A stretch of DNA of 37,325 bases from an uncultured Clostridium sp. (GTDB taxonomy: Bacteria; Bacillota; Clostridia; Christensenellales; Borkfalkiaceae). The stretch lies in NCBI GenBank assembly GCA_900555925.1, contig USMU01000009.1, forward strand, positions 1-37,325, given 5' to 3'. The translations under genes were made by a program, and so were the position numbers. The notes beneath the pieces are model-generated. The model ran no database searches. It was not told the DNA's origin and saw only the letters and a program-made list of their open reading frames with translations. Positions 1 to 8,342 of this stretch are shown here, piece by piece. Each line of letters begins with the position of its first letter. Within the stretch, counting starts at the first letter, position 1.

Positions 1-4
1 TATA

Positions 5-190
5 ATGGACATTATTAAAGTTTTTGGTATTAACGTAAAAAAATACAGAGTTTCTTGTAATATGTTTCAGGAAAAACTTGCAGAAAAGAGCAACCTTCAT
101 ACAACCTATATCAGTGCAATCGAATGTTTCCGGCGTAATAAGGATAACCAGCTCTCAATATTCAAATCTATAAGCTTTTTTGAGGAATAA
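5..190 (+). pseudogene. Truncated XRE-family helix-turn-helix regulator
   Basis: The 61-residue product begins like a small XRE repressor or restriction-modification controller protein. Residues about 8-42 carry the expected pattern: a basic N-terminal helix, then FQEKLAEKS as the first helix of the HTH, then LHTTYISAIE as the recognition helix. The family normally continues with a dimerisation helix after the Arg-Arg-Asn motif, usually of the kind NISLxNIxKIAxAL. Here the reading frame diverges into unrelated residues and stops, so the gene looks decayed or recombined. It is one of only two recognisable plus-strand fragments in the window; the other is an HsdS tail at about 13.1 kb. Together they hint at a former restriction-modification or mobile-element context, but that link is inference. 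Confidence 0.55.
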
Positions 191-303
191 AAAATTCCAA
201 ATTACACTATTGCCTATAACCTTGCTTGTAATGATTTTCTAATCCACCGCTTTATCCATCGCCTTTCAGAAAAAGTCGCTAATTTTATCTAAACGTTAAC
301 GAG

Positions 304-314
304 AATTAGAGTGC
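304..314. repeat. 11-bp sequence shared with the end of a recombinase fragment
   Basis: AATTAGAGTGC here recurs, inverted, at 18321-18331, directly beside the truncated serine recombinase. It lies in the 177-bp gap between the broken HTH gene and the end of the aldolase gene. That gap shows no convincing terminator for the operon that ends at 368, which suits a recombination junction. Eleven bases is short, so a chance match is possible. Confidence 0.3.
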
Positions 315-367
315 ACTATGTATATCTGCAAACAAAGTAATCAGTGAATAGTCTTTCAGACATCTTT

Positions 368-1108
368 TCAAGAACGGATTTTTAAAACGGTTTCCCTGAT
401 TCCGCTTGATAGAAGGGACAGTTCGCTTCCCTCGCTGAACATCGTCATTCCCGATTCTTTCGCCTTTTTGATATAACAGGCGTTTCCCGTAATGATACCG
501 CTCGTCTTCCCCCATTTACGAGCACTTTCCGCCGTTCTGTCTATTGCAGTGAGGATCGGATTTGCAGCCGTATCTCCGAGACAACCGTAAGAATCCGAAA
601 GGTCGTTCGGTCCCAGCAGAAAGCCTTCCACTCCTTCCACGGACAGAATTTCGTCGATACGTTCCACGCCTTCGGCTGTCTCGATCTGCGCATAAATTTT
701 TGTGCGCAGATTTGCGGATTTCATATAATCGGGCAGGGGCGGCGGATTATAAAGCGTATGCGCGCGCATCGTCGAAATTCCCCGTTCGCCCAAAGGAGAA
801 TATTTCGCATATTTCACAACCTTACTTATATCTTCGGCACATCCCGTCATCGGCAGCAGAAGTCCGTCCGCACCCATGTCGAGAAATTTGATGATATCCC
901 GCCGTTCCGCAGATGGAATACGGACAATCGTTTCGATTCCTCCGCTGAGACGAGCCGAACAGATCATTCCGTAAATTTCGCGATAATCAAATCCCCCGTG
1001 TTCGTCGTCTATGATATAAAAATCCAGTCCGCATTGCTTAAACAATACGGGAAAATTGGAAAAAGGGATTTCATTGATCATGATCCCCGCCTTTCGTCCG
1101 TCCTTCAT
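368..1108 (-). CDS. HpcH/HpaI-family aldolase
   Basis: This 246-residue protein has the full signature of class II, metal-dependent pyruvate aldolases such as HpcH, YfaU/RhmA and GarL. These cleave 2-keto-3-deoxy (or 4-hydroxy-2-oxo) acids to pyruvate plus an aldehyde. Visible hallmarks are DDEHGG with the catalytic His, IVRIP with the pyruvate-binding Arg, AQIETAEGVE with the metal-binding Glu, and FLLGPNDLSDSYG with the metal-binding Asp. Length fits the family (about 250). No signal peptide is present, so it is cytoplasmic. The start overlaps the stop of the upstream kinase (ATGA) and follows a GGAGG site, so the two are translationally coupled. The pairing suggests the last step of a pathway in which a sugar-like substrate is phosphorylated and then split. 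The precise substrate cannot be read from sequence. Confidence 0.88.
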   Translation of the reverse strand: MKDGRKAGIMINEIPFSNFPVLFKQCGLDFYIIDDEHGGFDYREIYGMICSARLSGGIETIVRIPSAERRDIIKFLDMGADGLLLPMTGCAEDISKVVKYAKYSPLGERGISTMRAHTLYNPPPLPDYMKSANLRTKIYAQIETAEGVERIDEILSVEGVEGFLLGPNDLSDSYGCLGDTAANPILTAIDRTAESARKWGKTSGIITGNACYIKKAKESGMTMFSEGSELSLLSSGIRETVLKIRS

Positions 1109-2130
1109 TCCTTGCCCTCCGTCAATTTTTTCAAGCCATTCAAAGCGTCCGCGCCTTCGTTGAATTCCCGTAAAAATCCCAGCCGATCGACAACCCGACC
1201 GATCAGTTTTCCGTAGAAACGAAGCGCGCCGCCTGTAACAATGAGTTTTTTCCGTTTCGGCAGCCGCTTTACCGCCGCCGCATATTCATCCGCGAGTTCT
1301 TGTTCGACTCTTTCGTCCGCCTCGGCGGAGAGACCACGCAGCCTCTTTCCGCCCGAAAGCCCCGTTACTGTACAGAGAGTCTTTCCTCCGAAGTACGGTC
1401 GGGATTCAAAATTTCCCGAAACAAATCCGTTTTCTATCGCGCAAAGCTGCGCCGCAGTCCCCAAATTAAGAACCAAACTTTCTTCGGTTCCTCCCGCTCC
1501 CGACACGGCACATTGTTGATCTCCGCACGGCGTATAAATTGTTTTACCGTTTCTTATTCCCGCGGGACGCACCTCGTACGACGCCTCGGGAAGACGCAGA
1601 CGCGTTGCTTCCTTCGTGCGGGTTCTCACGTTATAGAAACCGCTCGCCGCCGCGTCCGTGATATGCGTAATATTGTTACCCGTCAGATCGAATGCAATAT
1701 AGGAACCGAGCGTAAAAAATTCCGCTGCCCGGGAATATAAATCGGGATCGGATCTTACGATCGCTTCGACTCCCGCACGCGGCAGGTTCGCTTTCATAGA
1801 AGTGCCGCTCTCCGCGGAAACCCCGAGCCGTATCCCCGCTTCTCCGGCCCTTCGGTCTTGCCAGGATATATAGCGAGTAAGCAGCCGCGACCGTGCATCC
1901 GCCAGAAAATATCCGTGCATCTGCGTGGAAATATAAACGTCGTCGCAATCCGACCCGTCCACCAATTTTCGGACAATCCGCAAAATCTTTTCCGTTTCCA
2001 CTTCGTAGAAAATTCCGTCATCCAAAGCCGGCTCCGGAAAGGGAACCCGTTCCGCCATACGCATCCCGTTCCGACCGCAAACCGCACTCTTGATACTCGT
2101 ACTGCCGATATCGATGAGCAGATGTCTCAT
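1105..2130 (-). CDS. Short FGGY-type carbohydrate kinase
   Basis: The N-terminus (MRHLLIDIGSTSIKSAV) is the phosphate-1 loop of actin-fold sugar kinases. ISTQMHGY and RYISWQDRR match the FGGY substrate-side motifs. CGDQQCAVSGAG followed by LVLNLGTAAQL matches the phosphate-2/hinge region, and LIVTGGAL the adenosine motif. The closest feel is sedoheptulokinase-like. At 341 residues it is roughly 150 shorter than typical FGGY kinases (about 480-520), with the C-terminal lobe compressed and no frameshift evident. It overlaps the upstream propeller gene and the downstream aldolase gene by ATGA at each end, so three cytoplasmic proteins are made as one coupled block. Role (inference): phosphorylation of the imported sugar or polyol whose product is handled by the aldolase. 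Confidence 0.8.
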   Translation of the reverse strand: MRHLLIDIGSTSIKSAVCGRNGMRMAERVPFPEPALDDGIFYEVETEKILRIVRKLVDGSDCDDVYISTQMHGYFLADARSRLLTRYISWQDRRAGEAGIRLGVSAESGTSMKANLPRAGVEAIVRSDPDLYSRAAEFFTLGSYIAFDLTGNNITHITDAAASGFYNVRTRTKEATRLRLPEASYEVRPAGIRNGKTIYTPCGDQQCAVSGAGGTEESLVLNLGTAAQLCAIENGFVSGNFESRPYFGGKTLCTVTGLSGGKRLRGLSAEADERVEQELADEYAAAVKRLPKRKKLIVTGGALRFYGKLIGRVVDRLGFLREFNEGADALNGLKKLTEGKE

Positions 2131-3149
2131 TTTCCGAAAAAGTCCGATATGTCACAGTCGGCAAGATAAATATCGTGGCGGTTGAGTTCAAAGGAAAAAA
2201 TGATCCGATCTCCGTCCGCGAACCCGTCGGGATAAGAAAGCCAGCCCGGAAAATCGAGAACTTTCTTTTTATAGCGCCATGTGCGCATATCGTCATCCGA
2301 TATCCATATTTCGAGAGGATTTCTGTGTCTGAAACCGAGTTCGGGGTTAGGCGTATTGATCAGCGCCACGGCTCCGCCGTTCAAGTTGAGCAATTTCGGT
2401 TTATTGTTCGGATTCGGAATATCCGTAGGGCAGGGCTTAGACCAATGCAATCCGTCTTTTGAATCGCTCCGATAAAGTACCCCCGCTCCGTTTATGCGGA
2501 GAAGCATTGCAAAACCGTCGGACAAAACCGCCAGCGTCGGCTCCGGCCATTGCCATACTCTTTTTCCGTTCAGTTCGTTGGGAATGAGAATATCTTCTCC
2601 CTTTTCAAAACGTTTTCCGTCCGAAGAAAACAGTGTTCCGCATCGGACGGCGGGAAGCATACTGTCCAAAATCGTTTTCCCCGCGCGTCTGAGAGAATCG
2701 TTTTCTTCTTTTTCGACGGCATACCTCTGATAAGCGATCCATTTTCCCCGCGGCGTGCGGATGGTTCCCCGAAGAAAAACAAAATCCCTTCCGAAACAAG
2801 GCAGCTCCTCCCTTTGCCAGCGATGACCTCCGTCATCGCTGACGAGCGCATAACAATCGGTATCGAGATAACCGCCGTTATGTTCGGTGACATAGACTCT
2901 CACTCGACCGCTTTCCGCGTCCACATCCATGTCGGTCGCATAGAGCGCCCTGCCGTTATCCTCCCGAATCAGCTCCGGAGAGGACCATTTCTCCCCGTCG
3001 CGACTATGAAAAACCAACACCCGATTTTCCAAAGCGGGTTCCGTAACGCCGCCGCACTGCGATACCAGAATCAGGCTTTTGTCGGGCAGTTTACGCACGA
3101 TCGCTTCACAACTGAGCGAATCGCGGTGCACCATACTGATTTTATCCAT
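2127..3149 (-). CDS. Cytoplasmic Asp-box beta-propeller (sialidase-like) protein
   Basis: This 340-residue protein contains repeated Asp boxes (S-x-D-x-G-x-x-W-like): SRDGEKWS, SDDGGHRWQ, SSDGKRFE, SKDGLHWS and SDDDMRTWR. That is the diagnostic repeat of six-bladed BNR/sialidase propellers. There is no signal peptide, lipobox or anchor, in contrast to the secreted Asp-box protein encoded upstream, so it should act in the cytoplasm. The N-terminus (EAIVRKLPDKSL) occupies the place of the sialidase RIP motif but does not reproduce it, so true sialidase activity is doubtful. It is preceded by GGAG six bases before the ATG and coupled by ATGA to the kinase. Likely role: a glycoside hydrolase, phosphorylase or epimerase-like enzyme acting on the imported substrate before the kinase. 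The specificity is unknown. Confidence 0.7.
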   Translation of the reverse strand: MDKISMVHRDSLSCEAIVRKLPDKSLILVSQCGGVTEPALENRVLVFHSRDGEKWSSPELIREDNGRALYATDMDVDAESGRVRVYVTEHNGGYLDTDCYALVSDDGGHRWQREELPCFGRDFVFLRGTIRTPRGKWIAYQRYAVEKEENDSLRRAGKTILDSMLPAVRCGTLFSSDGKRFEKGEDILIPNELNGKRVWQWPEPTLAVLSDGFAMLLRINGAGVLYRSDSKDGLHWSKPCPTDIPNPNNKPKLLNLNGGAVALINTPNPELGFRHRNPLEIWISDDDMRTWRYKKKVLDFPGWLSYPDGFADGDRIIFSFELNRHDIYLADCDISDFFGK

Positions 3150-3202
3150 TTTTTAACTCCGCAGTTTTTTGCGCGCCGCTTTTCGGCGGCGCGCCGTTGT
3201 CG

Positions 3203-5380
3203 TCAATTCCTACGCGAATGTTTTTTCGAAACAAATGCGATTGCAGCAACCCCAAAGGCGCCGAGCATCGAAAATACTGCCAGAGAAGATCCGCATCCGT
3301 CCCCGTTGGAAGTACTTCCGCCCTGCGAATTTTCCGACGAAATCCCTGTCGAATCGGAAGTCGAAGGTGCATCGTCTTCGATTTCGAATACGGCGATGAG
3401 TGTGATATCCGAATCCACTTCTTTTAATTCGGCGATATAGTTCTCCTGCCCTTCGATTCTCCAACCGAGGAAAGTATACCCCTCCTTCTCTACGTCTTTC
3501 AGCGTCACCGTATCGAAATAGGTAACTGTCGCGGGATTGCTTTCTCCCGAAGCATATTCGCCGCCGTTCAGACGATAGGTCACATTATAGCTGATAATAC
3601 CGAATTCTATTTTCAGAGTAAAGTTCCCGTCTACCTGATAGTAATATTTTCCGTCGTCGGCCGCCGTCAAGGAAACAGAAGTTTCTTCCGCGCCCTCTTC
3701 TTCGGGAGGGTAAATAATACTTACCGTCGCCGAATACCCTCTTTGGGGAACGGCTTCGATTGTCAACGTCTTATATATGTTGCTGACATAAGTTTCTCCC
3801 GACACGGCTTTTCCGTCTATGGCCGCACTTCCGCCTTCCGAAGCGACGTCCAAACCGAGTATGACCTCTTCTCCCAACCCGAGAGTCTCTATCGTTCCGG
3901 CCTCTGCCACCGTGACTTTATACGAAACGGCGGAAATCCGATTCGTCTCTTCGTCCGCGATTTTTTCCGATTCCGCAAGCGCCTCTCCGTTGAGTTTGAG
4001 CCCCGTAAAATCATAACCGTCTTTGGGAACGACGACGATCACGGCTTCTTCTTTCGGTTTGAGATAAAGTTTTCCGTCTTCTCCGGAATCGGGCATGTCG
4101 CTCCAATCCCCGTCCGCCGTAATATCCATAAATTTTTGCAGGGTATCGAGACGGCTGTAATAGATCTCCGCCGCAGTCGCGTTTTCTCCGATAATTTCAA
4201 GCTCGATCAGCGGGGAAACGGTCACATCGATCGTACAATTCAAAGGTTGGGCTCCTAACGTGGAAAGCTCGTCGATTCCGCCTGGATACAAACCATGGTT
4301 GCCCTTTCGGATATAATATTCCCCCTCATAGGTATATCCCGTCATGAGGGCGCTGCGGTCCTTGTTTCTGCCCGCAAATCCGTCCTTATAACTCCAATTA
4401 TCCGCGCTCTCGTCGCGTTGAGAAAGCGTATAACCCTCTATGCCTTCGACGCTCGTCGCGACCTTGGTGATGCCGTACCCGTCGGCAAGTTCGCTTTTCA
4501 AATAAATCGGATCATAGGCAAACAATTTATCGGAATCGATGAATACCGTACCCTGTTCCCCCAAATCCACGGCATATGTACCCTCCGAGGTCTCTTCCGC
4601 GACGGAACCGTTCACTTTCAGCGTGACATTATCGTAAAACACATCGTACAAAGTAATGTTGTCGTTGCTTGCCTCCGCCTCAAAAGGCAGAACATCCGTC
4701 GTCACCTCTCCGTCGGACTGACGGATTACGGCAAAGTCTCCGAAAGCAAAATCCCAGCGATAAGAACTGGATGTATATTCGACATACTCGATTTCCAGTG
4801 TCTGATAATCGGCAATGTCCGTCAGCCGCTCTCCGAGCTCCTCCGTCGTATCGCCGTCTCTCAGCTGCGCGAGCGGCACATAAATCGTTCCGTCCGTTCC
4901 CGATGAAGCGTTCAGTTGGCCGCCGATTCCGTTGCCGCCGTTGGAAACGCGGACGGTGCTCTTTTGATCCGTCGAAGCGTCCAGAAAAGTAAACCGAAGG
5001 TCCTCTTTGGAAATTCCCCAGACAGTGTCGCTCCCGACAAACTTGATGCGCATGTAACTAAGTCCCGTATCCACATTGGGACGATTTGCCTGTCTGTGCA
5101 TGATTTTGAACCGAAAGGCAATATCCGTCGCATTCGAAAGCGTATAATCCGTCTCCCCGTCCGAAGGAGAAAAACGTACCGTTCCGCCTGCCGTACTGTT
5201 GGAATAGACAATCGTTCCCCCGTCGATGGAAAGTTGCCGCAATTCCCCGTCGGGAACGGTCGTCTCCGACGGAATCGGCTCCTCCGCATAGGCGTTCATC
5301 GCAGCCATGCCGTAGCCGAAGGCTCCGCAAAGTCCCAAAGTAAGGCAACATAAGAGCACCTTACGCAAAGTTTTCATCAT
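3203..5380 (-). CDS. Secreted InlB-repeat surface protein with GCGSS C-terminal anchor
   Basis: This 725-residue exported protein starts with a signal peptide (basic MMKTLRK, a hydrophobic core, then AYA-EE). The body looks like successive beta-sandwich modules. Near the C-terminus is an InlB B-type repeat with the usual pattern YNVTYRLNGG, then YFDTVTL, then EGYTFLGW. It ends with a Ser/Thr-rich spacer, then GDGCGSS, about 20 hydrophobic residues and KKHSRRN. The same tail layout closes the neighbouring propeller protein, so it is probably a sorting or anchoring signal rather than chance. There is no LPXTG motif. Start: AAGGAGG lies nine bases before the first of two adjacent ATGs. Probable role: binding or display of the glycan substrate at the cell surface, alongside the co-transcribed propeller proteins. 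Confidence 0.75.
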   Translation of the reverse strand: MMKTLRKVLLCCLTLGLCGAFGYGMAAMNAYAEEPIPSETTVPDGELRQLSIDGGTIVYSNSTAGGTVRFSPSDGETDYTLSNATDIAFRFKIMHRQANRPNVDTGLSYMRIKFVGSDTVWGISKEDLRFTFLDASTDQKSTVRVSNGGNGIGGQLNASSGTDGTIYVPLAQLRDGDTTEELGERLTDIADYQTLEIEYVEYTSSSYRWDFAFGDFAVIRQSDGEVTTDVLPFEAEASNDNITLYDVFYDNVTLKVNGSVAEETSEGTYAVDLGEQGTVFIDSDKLFAYDPIYLKSELADGYGITKVATSVEGIEGYTLSQRDESADNWSYKDGFAGRNKDRSALMTGYTYEGEYYIRKGNHGLYPGGIDELSTLGAQPLNCTIDVTVSPLIELEIIGENATAAEIYYSRLDTLQKFMDITADGDWSDMPDSGEDGKLYLKPKEEAVIVVVPKDGYDFTGLKLNGEALAESEKIADEETNRISAVSYKVTVAEAGTIETLGLGEEVILGLDVASEGGSAAIDGKAVSGETYVSNIYKTLTIEAVPQRGYSATVSIIYPPEEEGAEETSVSLTAADDGKYYYQVDGNFTLKIEFGIISYNVTYRLNGGEYASGESNPATVTYFDTVTLKDVEKEGYTFLGWRIEGQENYIAELKEVDSDITLIAVFEIEDDAPSTSDSTGISSENSQGGSTSNGDGCGSSLAVFSMLGAFGVAAIAFVSKKHSRRN

Positions 5381-5394
5381 TTTTCCGTTCCTCC

Positions 5395-7098
5395 TTACAA
5401 ATGTAATCTATTTTTCTTTGAAGTCTCTTTTTTCCGCCCGATAACGACGGCTCCGCATACGGCCGCCGCGGCCATACTTCCCGCGAACGCAGACGAGCCG
5501 CATCCCCCGCTTTTCGGCGCCTGCTCCGAAGTCCCCGATGACTGAGAATCTCCCGAGTCTTCCCCGGGTGCGGGATTTTCCGACCCGTCCGCAATCGTAA
5601 CATACGCCTTTAACAGACTGTATCTGTCCTGCGCTTTGCCCGTCACTTTTTTCGAAAACTCAAACGTATACCGCCCCTCTGCATTTTTCGAATAATCGGG
5701 ACAATCCCACTCGCCCGTCAGTTCCAGCTCGGAACCGTCCTCCCCTATCAAAGTCACAATAGAAGGGAGTTTTTTAAGAATTTCGCTCTTGGGAGTACCG
5801 GGTTCGACGGTAATGTATCGCTCATACGTCTCTTTCGTTCCGACATAATCGAGAAATCCGCCCAGTTTGCTGACCGCCATGCGCATGCGACAGTACTCGC
5901 TCATCGGTTTTCCCGCCCTGATGTCTTCTTCGGTGACTATACACATCCGAATCTCTTTCATTTCATACCTGCCCGCATCATAGACGATATAAATCTCCCC
6001 GTTTTCGCCCTCTTCCGCCGCCGCTTCGGGATAACTGATTCCGAAATTCCGCCAATCGCCGCGGATGTCGCTGTCGTCGAGCATCAGCATATAGGGATAC
6101 GTCTCTCCGTCGTCGTAAGAAAGATAGGCGGCGAGCTGTTCCCTGTCGGCCGTGGTCGCATGCGTAATCATCAGTATCGCGCCGCTTCTTAACCTCTGGA
6201 TATGAAATTTGGAGCTGGGGGTAATATACGGAATTCCGTTATCCGCCTTATAAGGAGTCCATGTAGTGCCGTAATCATAGGAATAGGAAATTTCCATTCC
6301 GCCGCCGCAATCCCGAGGAAGGCGGGAGAGCATCATCAGGCTTCCGTCTTTCCGTTCGATAATCTGCGCTTCGCCGAACGTTTTATTTTCGGGATAAGCC
6401 GTAACGGCAGGCTGGGAAGTGGTCGTCGTCCAGGGATATTTTCCCGTTTCGTCATTGGGACGACAGATATAAGTCTGCTGCGCGTCCGTATCCACTTCTA
6501 CGGGCGTAATCCAATATCCGTTGGAAAGAATGGTGGGACGATGCGCGGGAGGCGCTTTCATCCAGCCCACAGGTTCTCCCGTTTCAAGATTTTCCGACGG
6601 ATTCTCGCAGTCGGGATTTTTTAATTCCACCGCGTACGCGCCTTTCAGACCGCCGCGAATGAGAATCAGCCAAAGTTTCCCGAACTGATCGTAAAAAAGA
6701 CGCGGATCCGCCAAACGCACCGAATCGTCCGGAACGTCCCAAATCATGTACTCTTCGCTCCAAGTCGCTCCGCTGTCGTCGCTGTAATACATTACGTCGT
6801 AATTATCCGATCCTTCCGAACCCTCCACGGAATCGCCCGTCTGCCATGCGCACCACATCCGCCCGCCGGGCGTTACGGCAATGGTCGGAAGCCCCTGCCA
6901 TTTTCTGTCCGTTTCGGCGTAAGTCTCCGAAGCCCCCTCCGAAACGGGCATCTCCGTTATCCCCGGGTCAGAAGACCAATAACTGACGAGCGGTTCCGAC
7001 GCGTCCGCATCGGCCCCGACGGCAACGGGACGTGCGAATGCGGGAGAACACGCAAGCACCGAAACAAGCCCCGCCAACAATATATTTTTTTTGTTCAT
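5395..7098 (-). CDS. Secreted Asp-box (BNR/sialidase-superfamily) protein with GCGSS anchor
   Basis: The 567-residue product has a signal peptide (MNKKNILLAGLVSVLACSPAFA) and an N-terminal propeller with Asp boxes such as SDDSGATWS, SYDYGTTWT and SYDDGETY. A beta-sandwich region follows (about 420-510). The C-terminus is a Ser-rich linker, SGGCGSS, a hydrophobic stretch and RKKE. Around residue 50 the segment GLPTIAVTPGG aligns with the sialidase RIPALxxTxxG region, but the conserved Arg is replaced by Gly and Ile by Leu. One member of the arginine triad that binds the sialic-acid carboxylate therefore seems missing. It is more likely a sialidase-superfamily glycosidase or lectin for a different sugar. 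A GAGGAGG site precedes the ATG. It lies 13 bp from the next lipoprotein gene in the same operon. Confidence 0.75.
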   Translation of the reverse strand: MNKKNILLAGLVSVLACSPAFARPVAVGADADASEPLVSYWSSDPGITEMPVSEGASETYAETDRKWQGLPTIAVTPGGRMWCAWQTGDSVEGSEGSDNYDVMYYSDDSGATWSEEYMIWDVPDDSVRLADPRLFYDQFGKLWLILIRGGLKGAYAVELKNPDCENPSENLETGEPVGWMKAPPAHRPTILSNGYWITPVEVDTDAQQTYICRPNDETGKYPWTTTTSQPAVTAYPENKTFGEAQIIERKDGSLMMLSRLPRDCGGGMEISYSYDYGTTWTPYKADNGIPYITPSSKFHIQRLRSGAILMITHATTADREQLAAYLSYDDGETYPYMLMLDDSDIRGDWRNFGISYPEAAAEEGENGEIYIVYDAGRYEMKEIRMCIVTEEDIRAGKPMSEYCRMRMAVSKLGGFLDYVGTKETYERYITVEPGTPKSEILKKLPSIVTLIGEDGSELELTGEWDCPDYSKNAEGRYTFEFSKKVTGKAQDRYSLLKAYVTIADGSENPAPGEDSGDSQSSGTSEQAPKSGGCGSSAFAGSMAAAAVCGAVVIGRKKETSKKNRLHL

Positions 7099-7110
7099 AC
7101 CGCCTCCTCA

Positions 7111-8316
7111 TCAATAAGAAATCGTCAGGGAATGAATCATCGGAGAGAACACATACGCGTCTTCCCGATCGGCGGGCAAGCGTTCGTCGCCGTCGCTCGC
7201 CTGCGTCGTGAAGAGTATTTCCAAAGTCCCGTATTCGAGCAGTCTGCCGTACTCATTGCTGACAATGCCGGGAGAAAAAATTCTCGTATAACCGAAAATC
7301 CTCGTATCGTCCTGCGGATCCGCCGTGGCTTCCGCATCTATCGCGTCGCCGACTTCTTCCCACCATTCACGAGGTTCCTCCTGCGTAATTCCTTGGGAAA
7401 TCGAATCGAGAATATCCATGGAAGAACGCAATACCTCCACTTCGTCCGCGACTTTCGGTTCGGTCGTCGCGGTCGTGCGGCCCTCACGGGCGGCAAACAG
7501 ATAATCCGAATCGGGATCCCAGACAAAATCCCCGCTGTACAAAAGAGGGTTGCTCGTTCCCAAATCGTTAATCCCCGTCCGTTCGATAACCTTGCGGCCG
7601 CCGCGGACGATATTGTCGAGATCGGAGCAGTCCAATTCGTAAGCATAATTCGATTTGAATACTTCCGATTCCTCGTAAAACAGCCAGACCTTCCCGCCCT
7701 CGTCGAAACTGACGAGGCTGGGTTCTATCGCCCCCGGATAATATGTGAGGCCGACCGAATCCCATTCCGAACTGTCGAAAGAGACTATCGGCTGCGTTCC
7801 CACTTTCGTCCATTCACCCGTCGGGGTCTCGGCTACGGCAAACCCGATCTGCGCGTTCGTACGATCCTCTCGGTCGGTACCGCTGTAAGCCATCAAATAG
7901 GAATATTTTTTTCCGCCGTAAGAAAAGTCCCCTTTGACTATATCCGCTCCGAAAATGCGGCCGCTGTCCCAGCCGCTTTCGGAAACGGAAATACAGGTTT
8001 TCGCTTCTCCGTAGCTCCATTTTCCGCCGCTGTAACTCCCCGTGCGGACGGCTATGCTGTCCGTCGTTTCGTCGTATTTGACCGTATTCCGCGTATAGAA
8101 AAGATATCGGGTCGTTCCTTCCTGAAAAGCGGAAGGATGTTCGTTATAATAACCGAGGCTCTCGTCGAATACGGCACCGATTCCGTCGAAGATCTTTTCC
8201 TCGAAAGTTTCCGTCGTCCCTCCGTCCGAAGAAGAGGACGAATCTGCCGCTTTATTGCATCCAGCAAGTCCCGCACTCAAAATCAATGCCAAAAAAATAC
8301 AGACCGTCTTTTTCAT
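7111..8316 (-). CDS. Lipoprotein with GH43-like/beta-propeller fold
   Basis: This 401-residue lipoprotein has a lipobox (LAGC at about residue 19) followed by a Ser-rich tether. The rest reads like the GH43/GH32/DUF-type propeller superfamily: YLFYTRNTVKYD, YLMAYSGTDR, IGFAVAETPTGEW, PGAIEPSLV and KVWLFYEE are strands with the spacing seen in extracellular arabinanase/fructanase-like hydrolases. I cannot name a catalytic triad with confidence. A duplicated, possibly inserted acidic segment lies near residues 300-330. AAGGAGG precedes the ATG. Being membrane-tethered between two surface proteins and a solute-binding protein, it probably trims or holds the substrate outside the cell. It could also be a non-catalytic binding protein. 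Confidence 0.62.
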   Translation of the reverse strand: MKKTVCIFLALILSAGLAGCNKAADSSSSSDGGTTETFEEKIFDGIGAVFDESLGYYNEHPSAFQEGTTRYLFYTRNTVKYDETTDSIAVRTGSYSGGKWSYGEAKTCISVSESGWDSGRIFGADIVKGDFSYGGKKYSYLMAYSGTDREDRTNAQIGFAVAETPTGEWTKVGTQPIVSFDSSEWDSVGLTYYPGAIEPSLVSFDEGGKVWLFYEESEVFKSNYAYELDCSDLDNIVRGGRKVIERTGINDLGTSNPLLYSGDFVWDPDSDYLFAAREGRTTATTEPKVADEVEVLRSSMDILDSISQGITQEEPREWWEEVGDAIDAEATADPQDDTRIFGYTRIFSPGIVSNEYGRLLEYGTLEILFTTQASDGDERLPADREDAYVFSPMIHSLTISY

Positions 8317-8342
8317 GTTTTCCTCCTTGTTTTCCCCGGCCT

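Noticed and set aside
306..515. Minus-strand frame of 69 codons at the end of the aldolase gene
   Set aside because: It is an out-of-frame shadow of the aldolase, with no ribosome site and no protein-like pattern.
2550..3440. Plus-strand frame of 296 codons opposite the cytoplasmic propeller gene
   Set aside because: It lies antisense to a gene with clear Asp boxes and has Arg/Phe/Ser-rich shadow composition.
3203..7098. LPXTG sortase substrates
   Set aside because: No LPXTG-like pentapeptide precedes the hydrophobic tails; the conserved element is Gly-Cys-Gly-Ser-Ser.
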